From Diacronema lutheri (Eukaryota > Haptophyta > Pavlovophyceae > Pavlovales > Pavlovaceae): a stretch of 64,000 nt of DNA. Within the stretch, counting starts at the first letter, position 1; every line of letters begins with the position of its first letter. A program made the position numbers and the translations under genes. Below, one piece after another: positions 27,784-38,200 of this stretch. The stretch lies in NCBI GenBank assembly GCA_019448385.1, contig JAGTXO010000002.1, positions 1,612,001-1,676,000 on the forward strand. Reading direction: 5' to 3'. Under the pieces are notes generated by a model. That model made no database searches and was not told where the DNA came from. It saw nothing but the letters and a program-made list of their open reading frames with translations.

Positions 27784-29130
27784 ATGCCACCCCCCACGCG
27801 TCGAATCATGATGCCCATGAGCCCGATCGATGATGGCCATCACGAGGTGTCCAACTCGCTCCCTGAGGGCTACCACCTGAAGAAGCATTCGATCGCCCCG
27901 CCCGCCCAGTCCACCCGCTCGTACATCACGCCGCGCGGCGCGTCCACCTTCCTCCCGGGCGCCAAGATCGAGTTTGACATTCCGTGCGGCTCGCCCGGCC
28001 AGTTCCTCGACCCGAGCCAGACGGTCCTCGCGTTCACCGTGCGCAACACGAACAACGTGAACACCGACACGCTTCGTCTCGACGGTTCGGCGGCGTCGGT
28101 GATCGGTGAGATCCTGCTGTACCACGGCTCGACCCAGATCTCGCACATCAGCGACTACGAATCGTTGGTGAAGCTGTTCGAGGACGCGACGACCGACCTC
28201 GACTCGCTGCGCAGCTCGGGGACCGTCCGCGGCGTCGCCGAGTACGCGCCGACTGCCAACGATTTGGCGGGCCTCGTGGCGGCGTACTACTCGCGGGCCG
28301 GCGCGACGATCAACGGCGGCGGCTCTCTTGAGGTGGCGATTCCGCTGATGTGCATCATCGGCACCATGGCACACCGCGTCCTGCCGCTGAGCGCCATCAG
28401 CGACTCGCTTCGGCTGGAGATCAAGCTCAATCCGGCGGTGCTCTGGGGCGGCTGGAATGATGCCGATCAGTCCGGACTCGTGAGCGACGTTCGGTTGTAC
28501 CTCTCGCACGTGATTCTCGACGGTGCGGTGGAGCGCGCCATGATGTCCAGCCTCGGCGGTCAGTACGAGATTCCGGTCACCGACGTCCGCTCGTTTAGCC
28601 ATACCATCGAGGCCAGCTCGGGCGCGGCCACGTACCAGTTTCCGCTGCGGGTGTCGAGCGCCAACAAGGTGTTCGTCGTGTTCCGCCCGCGCGCATCCGC
28701 CTCGACGAGCCGGGCGTATTGGGCGATCGGCCGCACGCGCGGGACCATCTCGAGCTACCGCTTCCGCCTCGGCGCCCAGAACATCCCCGCGAGCGAGGTG
28801 CCGTGCACCGGCTCGGCGGCCGAGGCGCGCGCCGAGTTCATCCGCGCGATGGGCAGCATCTCGGACTCGGCCGCGCGCTCGTGCGTGCCGACATCGCAGT
28901 ACATCTCGGACGCCGCGGGCGACTACGCCCAGGGCGGCTTTGCCATCGGGCTCGACCTCCAGGCGTTCGCGGCGGGCGACGCGCTCGCCGACGGCCGCAG
29001 CCTGCGCCACGAGTACCTCACGCTCGACTTGCGCATGGCGAACAACAACCCGGCGCTCACGATGACGGCGTACATCCTCTTCGACAAGTTGCTCACCGTG
29101 CACAGTGGGCTGCTGAGCTACTCGGACTGA
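27784..29130 (+). CDS. Major capsid protein, double jelly-roll (PLV copy B)
   Basis: Twin of 9080-10426; 448 residues. The one base change I noticed between the copies (an ATA or ATC in the TSQYISD segment) is silent in this frame. Confidence 0.85.
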   Translation: MPPPTRRIMMPMSPIDDGHHEVSNSLPEGYHLKKHSIAPPAQSTRSYITPRGASTFLPGAKIEFDIPCGSPGQFLDPSQTVLAFTVRNTNNVNTDTLRLDGSAASVIGEILLYHGSTQISHISDYESLVKLFEDATTDLDSLRSSGTVRGVAEYAPTANDLAGLVAAYYSRAGATINGGGSLEVAIPLMCIIGTMAHRVLPLSAISDSLRLEIKLNPAVLWGGWNDADQSGLVSDVRLYLSHVILDGAVERAMMSSLGGQYEIPVTDVRSFSHTIEASSGAATYQFPLRVSSANKVFVVFRPRASASTSRAYWAIGRTRGTISSYRFRLGAQNIPASEVPCTGSAAEARAEFIRAMGSISDSAARSCVPTSQYISDAAGDYAQGGFAIGLDLQAFAAGDALADGRSLRHEYLTLDLRMANNNPALTMTAYILFDKLLTVHSGLLSYSD

Positions 29131-29134
29131 GCCG

Positions 29135-29149
29135 TTAAAAAATATGCGT
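29135..29149 (+). promoter_or_regulatory. A/T-rich promoter-like motif before the DUF5754-like gene (PLV copy B)
   Basis: Twin of 10431-10445. Confidence 0.4.
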
Positions 29150-29180
29150 CCTTTAAAATCCTCTGACTGAGCCCTACATC

Positions 29181-29492
29181 ATGACAATGACCGCTGCGAT
29201 CCACCGCTCTCCAATAACCGGGAAAAAATGGCGTGTCGAGTTCAGTGACGGCCATACGGTCGATTTCGGCGCGGCGGGGTACCAGGACTTCACGCAGCAC
29301 GGAGACCCGGCCCGCCGCAAAGCGTACATCGCCCGGCATGCGAGCAGGGAGCACTGGCGAGATCCGCGCACGGCCGGCTTCTGGGCGCGCTGGCTGCTAT
29401 GGGAGCGGCCGACGATGCGCGCCGCCGCCCGGGAGATCCACGCGAAGTTTGGCATCCAGGTGGTGGTAGCGCGGCACATGCGGGTGGAATGA
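29181..29492 (+). CDS. DUF5754-like small viral protein (PLV copy B)
   Basis: Twin of 10477-10788; 103 residues, apparently identical. Confidence 0.7.
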   Translation: MTMTAAIHRSPITGKKWRVEFSDGHTVDFGAAGYQDFTQHGDPARRKAYIARHASREHWRDPRTAGFWARWLLWERPTMRAAAREIHAKFGIQVVVARHMRVE

Positions 29493-30282
29493 AACGTGCG
29501 CGTGATGCTAACCATGGCCACCGTAACCTCGAGCCAGCAGTTCGGTCTGGCTCTGAAAGCGGCTCGCATAGATAAGCCGCCTCGTACGTCTGGCCTCTAC
29601 ATCGTTCGCCCGGGCTGGAATACAGAGCAAAACCTGTTCAAGGTGGGGCGAACGGCGGTGATCGGGCGTCGGCAGGGCTACTACTCCCAGGCGATGCCCC
29701 ACGCCGCCGGGTCCGTGCAGCTCATCGCGTTTCTCGTCGTCTCCGAGAACCTGCTGGTCGAGCGCGAAGCGGCGCTCAAAGATGCCACGCTCGACGGGTT
29801 CGATTTCAAAAAGGCGCACGAGGGCGACAGCGAATGGAGACGCTACGTCGGGGGCAACCTGGCCCATTCGATCCGAGCGCTGTTCGCCTCCATTCGCAAG
29901 CCCGTCGACGGTATTATGTACCTCTTCGACGATCGCACCGGCGAGGTCGAGAAGCGGGACGGCCGCGAGTCTCATGTGCAGCAGTCGAACGCCATGTCGC
30001 TCGGCCCGGCTGTCACCCTTCGCTCGCAGGCCGATCGCCGCCGGTTGGGCTCGGTTCGACCCGACGGGACGGCGGCCGACCCATCGACGCAGAACGGGGT
30101 GCACACGCGGCTGCTGCGTCCCCGGGGCCCGCGTCCACCGCGACGCATTTCTTATGTCGGTATGGAGTAGCACCGAAGAAATGGCGTCTGTCCTAGGCAC
30201 GATCAAGCTGGTCGACGAGCCGACGGTTGAGGAGGAAATGCTCGAGCCACTAACGGGTGACTTGGTCGCAGGTTCCAGGAAA

Positions 30283-30788
30283 CTGCTCGAATCGCCGCGC
30301 TTCACGTCAGACACTACGCTCGCGGACGACTACTCGAGCGTGTACGGCTGGGACACCAACGAGGGTTGGGCGGTCACAGCGAGCGCATCCTTAGGCGCGG
30401 CTCGGGCGGCAAGGGCTTTCAACAAAACAAATACTGATAATGATGACTGCTGGCATAGCATAACCGCCCCAGTCAAATGGCTGAAGATTCAATTTCCACA
30501 TGCGGTCGTGTTGGACTCGTATACGATTACGTCCAGGAATGATAAGGGATTTGTATGGTTCCCGACAAAGTGGCACGTGCGCGGCTCGTTGGACGGTACG
30601 ACATGGACCGATCTGGAAGAACCTCGTCTAGAGACCACGTGGGCTCACAACACGAGCAAAACGTTTGATGCAGGTATCACCAAATCAGTGGCATATCGTC
30701 AATTCATGCTCTATATAGAGTCTTCTAGGCAAACCGATACAATTGCCGACAGCGCCCATGTAGTAATCGGCGAGTGGATCCTCAAAGT
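30283..30788 (+). repeat. Discoidin-like module, first copy (PLV copy B)
   Basis: Same 506-base unit as 11578-12083 and 13870-14375; its partner in this copy is at 32575-33080. Confidence 0.9.
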
Positions 30789-32574
30789 ATACACAAATTT
30801 TATCGAACCCGAGCGGTATGCTAAGCCAGTGGACGGCACCTTCTTTGACACCCCATGGTACGGCGCTCCACTCACACCATCGTCCGCCTTTGGTCTCGTC
30901 GGTGTGAAGCAGGACTTGATCACACCCCTGGGGCATGTCGGCGCTCGCCTTGGTGATCGCTCCTTCTTCACCACGCCCAAGTATTACGTCCCGACGACGG
31001 AGGCCGGAATGGACTACCTCTTCGAGACAATAAAGGGTGGGGCACAACTCGCCGGTGGGCACTATGCACGGGGCTTTGCTATCTCAGTCGATAGGCAGGG
31101 TGTTGTGAGCGTGAAAATGAACGATTCGAGCATGGTGCCCACAAGCATTGTGCTCACAGATGGATGGTATTTCATACAGTGGCAGCTAGATAGCGCTCGG
31201 CGGATTGTGATTATCCGGGCGCAGTCGTATGCAAGCGGTACGGTGCAGACAGATTTCAAAATTACCGCAAACATTGTCTTCGAGATCGGAGCGGGCGTGC
31301 GCTATGGATCGGGTGGCGCTGATGTGGCTCGGCTGTATGTCCGAGAGGTGTTTGGTAATCTGAATACGCTGGATGCTCTCGAGAATCCCAAATTCACGTC
31401 TGCAAACACCGTCGATATGACGGGGTACGAGGGGTGGGCCGTCAATGATGTCGGTCCGTTCGAGTGGGCGGTGCGTGCATCGCATCCAGGCTTGGATTCC
31501 ATCTTCGAGCCCTATAAAAATGCTGATAAAATAGCCTTGGCTAATCGTTACTTGTTTGACACTCTCGAAGGTGACGACCGTTGGTGGGAAATTCGGTATC
31601 CTACGCGCGTGATTCTCACATCGTTTCGAATGCAGTACCGGACAAATATAGATAATAACCGACTGGTGAACAAGTGGACTATCCAGGGATCAGATGACGG
31701 TGTGAATTACACCACCATTCAGTCATACACAAACCCTTTTGCGCAGGGGTTCGACGCAGATTATGACTATACGGTAGCAAATCAAGGCACCGCATACCTC
31801 TACTGGCGCATCAACATTCTCGACAATGTGGGCTCCATCAATAAGACGCAGATGATCGAGACACGGTTTTTCACTATTTTTCCTAAAAAACCCTTCTACG
31901 AGCGTTCCTCTCCCACTGGCGCCGAGCTGACCGACACCGTGATGTCGCCTACGCAGTCGGTGAGGTACCCCATCGGTCCAGCAGTAGTGGGTAAGACCGG
32001 GCTGCTCATAGACGCGCATGTCCAAGCCTCGGGCACCGGCGTGGTGATGGGCGTGCGGGCTTCCCCATACTCGACCGATGCGATATGGAGGTTGGAGCGG
32101 CTCGAGGACGGCCATCTCAAGCTCGTTGTCGGTCCGGCGGCTACCACAACCACGAGCCCCATCGACCTCGGCACGATGAAGCGGTTGACGTTGGACATCT
32201 CTCACACAGTAGGTCGCTCCTTTTTGCAGATCTTCGTGGATGGCGTACGTTTCACGGAGAGCGCGTGGGTTGACGGGGATGTTGAAGTGCTTCCCGACAC
32301 TGCGTCGCTCGTGTTCGGCGGCACGCCGGGCATCACAGGTGTGGTCGAGCGCGTCGCCGTGCGGACAGACCACTCGCGAGTGAGGGCGGACCATGACGGG
32401 CCGCTTGCAAGCAAGATACGAAGCGTGTACTACGATGAGTTGTATACCGAGCCAACAAGGGGGGGTTCCGCGAGCCAGGTGTTGGCCGGTGCGCGCATCC
32501 CTTTGGATATGGACAAAGAAATGTCAAAGATGATTGAACCACTTACGGGTGACGTGGTCGCAGGGTTCGGGAAC

Positions 32575-33080
32575 CTGCTCGAATCGCCGCGCTTCACGTC
32601 AGACACTACGCTCGCGGACGACTACTCGAGCGTGTACGGCTGGGACACCAACGAGGGTTGGGCGGTCACAGCGAGCGCATCCTTAGGCGCGGCTCGGGCG
32701 GCAAGGGCTTTCAACAAAACAAATACTGATAATGATGACTGCTGGCATAGCATAACCGCCCCAGTCAAATGGCTGAAGATTCAATTTCCACATGCGGTCG
32801 TGTTGGACTCGTATACGATTACGTCCAGGAATGATAAGGGATTTGTATGGTTCCCGACAAAGTGGCACGTGCGCGGCTCGTTGGACGGTACGACATGGAC
32901 CGATCTGGAAGAACCTCGTCTAGAGACCACGTGGGCTCACAACACGAGCAAAACGTTTGATGCAGGTATCACCAAATCAGTGGCATATCGTCAATTCATG
33001 CTCTATATAGAGTCTTCTAGGCAAACCGATACAATTGCCGACAGCGCCCATGTAGTAATCGGCGAGTGGATCCTCAAAGT
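32575..33080 (+). repeat. Discoidin-like module, second copy (PLV copy B)
   Basis: The partner of 30283-30788. All four units in the window look identical. Confidence 0.9.
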
Positions 33081-34795
33081 GCTCACTCCTCTTCCTCTCA
33101 AACCCGTGCTGACTGGTGTACCACCAACTGCCTCTGGAATAGAGGTGTATGAGCAGTTCTCCGTGCTGTCAGACAACGTCTTGGAGAACCCGAAATTCAC
33201 CTCCGCTTCCACGGTCGATTTCAGCGAGTACCCGGGATGGCCGATGAGCACTTTCACCGACCCTGGTGTGGAATCGGCTATGATGGCCATTGGTCGTGTT
33301 GTCGAAACAGAAATTCCCTCGGGCGGTTTTGACGCGGCCTTCAACAAGTCAACGGATACCACCATCGACATGGTCCGAACCCACCCGGGAGGTTGGATGG
33401 GTATCGACTATGGCGTGCCCGTGGCGTTGCAGTCTATCTCCTTCACGCCGGGCCGTATTGGCGGGGATCATAACGTTGCGCAACGTACCGTCAGCCGCTT
33501 CGTGATCGAGTACTCCAACGACCTGGCCACACCAGCAGCAGATCGTCAATGGTTGCTGCTTGAAGAGTTCTCCCTTTCCCAAACCCAGAGCCAGAGTATT
33601 TCCGTACTCGAATTCGAACCACCTAAAGAGCTCTCTATATCCGATGAATTTCTCACGGCATCCGCAAGCCAAGACACATACTACTCGTTCTCGACGTCGG
33701 CGCAGGCCAACCAACGGGTGGCTCGGTCGTTCCGATTCCGCCACCTGCAGACCTCGGGTAATCAGCTGGCCCAAATCGGCGAGCTCAAGTTCTTCACCAA
33801 ACTAGCTGTAGCACCCGTGATGTCGCCTACACAGTCGGTAAGGTACCCCATCGGTTCGGCAGCAGTGGGTAAGACCGGGCTGCTCATCGACGCGCATGTC
33901 CAAGCCTCGGGTACCGGCGTGATCATGGGCGTGCGGGCTTCTCCATACTCGACCGATGCGGTATGGCGGTTAGAGCGGCTCGAGGATGGCCATCTCAAGC
34001 TCGTCGTCGGTCCGGCGGTGACCACCACAACCACGAGCCCCGTCGACCTCGGCACGATGAAGCGGGTGACGTTGGACATCTTCCACGTCGATGGTCGCTC
34101 CTTTTTGCAGATCTTCGTGGATGGCGTACGTTTCACGGAGAGCGGGTGGGTTGACGAAGATGTTGACGCGCTTCCCGACACTGCGTCGCTCGTGCTCGGC
34201 GGTGTGCCGGGTGTCACAGGTGTGGTGGAGCGCGTCGTCGTGCGGACAGATCACTCTCGAGTTCAGGTAGACCACGACGGGCCGCTTGCAAGCAAGATAC
34301 GAAGCGTGTACTACGATGAGTTGTCGAATTGGGTGTATGAGCGTTTGCAAACGGTTCAGGCCGCGCTCGAAGGTCTCTCAGCGACAGTGACCGCCCGGCC
34401 TATTCACTCATTTGCTTCATTCGCATTCACGAGCGGGCAAGTCGATAACACTACCCTGAAGCATATTCTGGTTCTCACGTTCTCACCCGCGTTCCCCACT
34501 GCTTCACGGCCAGTATTTTCGTACACAACCGCGCCGTGGTTTTCGGGGCTCCTTCGTGATCGCGAGATGCGGCTGTTGCGGCACGACACAACGAGCGCTA
34601 CATTCGCATTGGTCATGCCCAGCACCTTCCAGGTCATGTCGATGACGACCGAAAGTCGTACCTACACGCTGCACCTAACGGTTACCGACAGTGTGACGGG
34701 TCGTGTGATGCTCGCGCAGAGGTTCAAAATCGATTTTGATAATCAGATGGTGTCCGTGTGACCACTCGCGGCAGGTGATCACGGACGCGGCGCGG

Positions 34796-34805
34796 ATTAA
34801 AAAGC
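34796..34805 (+). promoter_or_regulatory. A/T-rich promoter-like motif before the membrane peptide (PLV copy B)
   Basis: Twin of 16091-16100. Confidence 0.4.
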
Positions 34806-34824
34806 CGTGTATCAAACCCCAACG

Positions 34825-34911
34825 ATGATCGAGCTCGCGTTCGTTGCTTCTAGCGTCGCACTGATCGGAGCCTTGCTCGGCTGGCTCGCACGTATCTATC
34901 CGGCGGCCTAA
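34825..34911 (+). CDS. 28-residue single-span membrane peptide (PLV copy B)
   Basis: Twin of 16120-16206, unchanged. Confidence 0.5.
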   Translation: MIELAFVASSVALIGALLGWLARIYPAA

Positions 34912-35147
34912 GCCACGCTGGCACGCCCGGCCCGATGGCTGATCAGCTCCTTGCCCTCCCGTCGGAGGCGCATCGTCTCCTGCCGGGCTCGAACGCCTAG
35001 ACGAGTGCACACCACGCAGTTGCGGGTGCGGAACACATGCTTGTCACTCCAGTGCCGGCGGTAGGCCATCTCCTGCGCGGGCACCTCGCGCTTGCACGTG
35101 TGGCACGTGCAGATCTCGTTGTCATCGGCGATAAGGATGCGAGGCAT
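34908..35147 (-). CDS. Small zinc-finger protein (PLV copy B)
   Basis: Twin of 16203-16442; 79 residues with the same CHTC, HWSDKH and CVVC pattern. Confidence 0.6.
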   Translation of the reverse strand: MPRILIADDNEICTCHTCKREVPAQEMAYRRHWSDKHVFRTRNCVVCTRLGVRARQETMRLRREGKELISHRAGRASVA

Positions 35148-35216
35148 CGTGGCTGACCATGGTCTGCGCTTTCTTTCGTCGCCGAATGGACGCACCCCCC
35201 CCCCCCCCCCCTCCCC

Positions 35217-38200
35217 TCACCACGGCTTGACCACCATCCGGAGGTCTGGGATCAGCCCGCGAATCGACTCGTTGACCCGCTCGAGAATGGCCGCGCCGCC
35301 ATCGCGCCCCAGGATGTCCCGCGGCACGAGCATGCCGTCGAACACGAGCACGATGCGCGGGTCGTCAGCGAACTCGGCTCGGGCGCGCATCAGGCACTCG
35401 TGCTCGAGCGTCTGCCACACGAGCGATAATAGACTCGCGTCGTTGCGAGCCTTCTGCGCGAGGCCCTCGAAGCACGCCTCGCTCCGCAGCACCGCCGCGA
35501 GACTCCGCATCTCACCCGCGAGAAGATCGAGCATCGACCCGTGCGCCACCCCGGGCGCCCCGCCACCATGGAGCGTCTTGTTGAAGATGAGCTTCGCCTC
35601 GTCGATGGAGCACCCGCGCTCGTCTGCCAGGCGGGCCCTCGCGGCCTTGACGTCGTCGACCAGCAGTCGCAGCGTGGGCGTTTGGACCCCGAGCTGTCGA
35701 GCCACCTCGGCGATGATGCACGGCGCCGCCCCGACCATGTCGACGTCCACGTACTCGCGCTCGGCGATCCGCTTCCGGATGTCCCGGGGGCACCCCTGCA
35801 GGTTGCTCGCCCGCCAGCTCCCGTCGATCACCCCGCCGCCGCACCCCTTGACGTATGCCCGCCCGTACTCGCTCCCATCAGCCGCCTTCTTGCGCTCGTA
35901 TGTGTAGTCACCGGGCTTCGGGAACTTTTCAATGTACTCGGTGAGGTCCGTGTCCGGCGACCTGTCGGCGCGCACCACGAGGCACTCCACGCCGATGCTC
36001 TCATAAAACTCAAGCTTGTCATCCGAGGGCGGCGAGGTATTCACGATCTCGACCACGTATACAGGCGTCCCGTCCTCACCAAGACACGCCACATCTGCGA
36101 CGAGATGGCTGCCCGTAAACGGATACTCAGTGCGTGCCCTGACGAACGGCACCGGGCACTTCATGATGCCCGCGTTGAGCTCGTGAGCTACCCTCCCCTT
36201 AGTGACCAGGTGCCCGATCGACTCGCCGATCCGCTTACTCTGCACGAACGGATCGTCCACGAGCCACAGCTGCGACGCATCGCGCACGCGGCTGGCGCCG
36301 ACGTACGCGAGCTCCGACTTGAACAGGAATCGGATGTCCAGAAACACTCGGGCGGGCGCATCGACTGTCAGACCCTGGCACTGCGAGAACGTGGTGGCAG
36401 GCCCCTCCGTCCAACCGTGCCCCTCCGGGCGAACCTTGGAGAACATCCGTGTACCCTTCGCGACCGTGGCGTCGCCCGAGCTCGCAGCCCAGACGCCACT
36501 ATCCTTGACCTCCCGGCACCAATCGATGACCCCCGAACGGATCGTATCGCCCTTACACGAGCACGCCTCTGAGGTGGTGGCCCCGCATGTCTGGCATCTG
36601 CGGGTGGAGGTGAGGATGACGTCGCCCCGCGCCCCATCAAACATCTTCGCAACCTGAGGCCTCGTCACGATCTGCTCCGGCGCGTTCGCGCGGAACGCGT
36701 TACGCACGAGGTTCCACGTGGCCTCTGGCGGGTCGCACCGGATGAGCGAAGCCCGCATCTGGTCGTGGAGTTCGACGAGCCACTGCGTCGCGCATCGCCG
36801 CTGCCCCGGGACGTGCGAGTGGCGCAGGCCCTCTGGGTTCATCGAAACCGTGGTCATAGGTGTCGCCTGCATAGGCACGAAGCTCACCGGGTCGAAGTCG
36901 CCCAAGAACACCAGCCGTGTACCCCACTTGGCACACCGCTCAATGATCGCTTCCTTCATTTTCTGGGTGAGCATAGTGGCCTCGTCGATCGCGAGCACCG
37001 CCGGGGGGTGCTTCTCGAGGCACCGCACCGAGTCTGAGGTCTGAGCCGGACAATCGCCGAAGAGCCGCGCGTGCGTGGTGGTCTCGCTAAATCGACCCTT
37101 TAGGTCCTGCCTGAGCAGGTGGCTGGGCGAAGCGATCACGACGTCCACGAGCCCCCCCATCGCCACCCGCGTCGTCTTGCCGGCGCCGGCTTGACCGGTG
37201 ATAAGACTCGGCGTATCGTCCAAGAATCCGAGCGCCCCCCACAGATCCTCCTTGAACGGCTCGGCGAGTGACTCAACCGTGGCGTGGTCGAGGCCCGTGT
37301 AGCGGAGCGCGTTGAGCGATGGTGCGAACTGCGTGATGGGCACCTGCTTAAGCCCGGAGGCACCCTTGAACCGGAACGTCGGGAGGATCACCGGGTCCTC
37401 GTGCGCTGCATCCAAATAAATGCCATCCATCACCGTCTCGAAGCGGTATCGAAGCGGGATGACCATGGTCTGCAAGCTCACCCACACCCGGGAGCCGGCG
37501 CAAATGTATGCCGCGATGTGGGCGCCGGTGAACCCGCGGGACTCGGACGACTCTTCGCGGAATTCGATCGTATCCTCGCCGACCATGTACACCCCCCCCG
37601 TCCCCATGAACCGATGATACCCCCCACTCATATCGAGAATCGCGGCGAATTGCTCGGCGTCCTCCTGCGCACCGTCGATGCGGACCCGGGCACCGTCCGA
37701 CGGGATGTGCATGAGCGTGCCGACCACCTTAGCATAGAAGGCGATTCCACGCCCCTGCTTCTCGTGCGAGGTCTCGTCGAACAGAACGGGCGCGAGGTCG
37801 GTCGTCGTGAGCGCCGTGGTGATCTCGAACCCCACGCCGCACATGCGCAAGAAGCGAGCCTCGAGCAGCGTGACGGACCCCGGGGCACACCACTCTTCTT
37901 GCTGGGTGGAGCGCATGTCGAAGATTCCCTCGATCGTGGTACGTACGTCCTCGTTGCTCGGCATGTGACCATCCGTCACCCCGAGCGCGCGCAGGTGGGT
38001 GCGCAGCGCCTCCGTCAACCCAGCGGCCCCGAGGTCCCACGGCGTGGTAATCACGATGCCCTCGACCGCCCCGTCCAAGATCGCATCGTGCTGGGCGCGC
38101 GTCTCGACCCTGAAAAAGTGCTGGAACTTTCCAGGTGCGTGGTCTTCGCGCACGAGGAGGCGACCGTGCCCTTGCAGCGCCCTCGTGTACGCCTTGCTCT

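Larger units (their letters stand above)
29514..34761 (+). other. Fibre-like protein region with GIY-YIG-like start (PLV copy B)
   Basis: The part of copy B that corresponds to 10810-16056, with the same module order: GIY-YIG-like start, two identical discoidin-like units (30283-30788 and 32575-33080), two diverged LamG-like units (31939-32442 and 33817-34324) and a terminal knob-like domain. Break count is given only at element level. Confidence 0.7.
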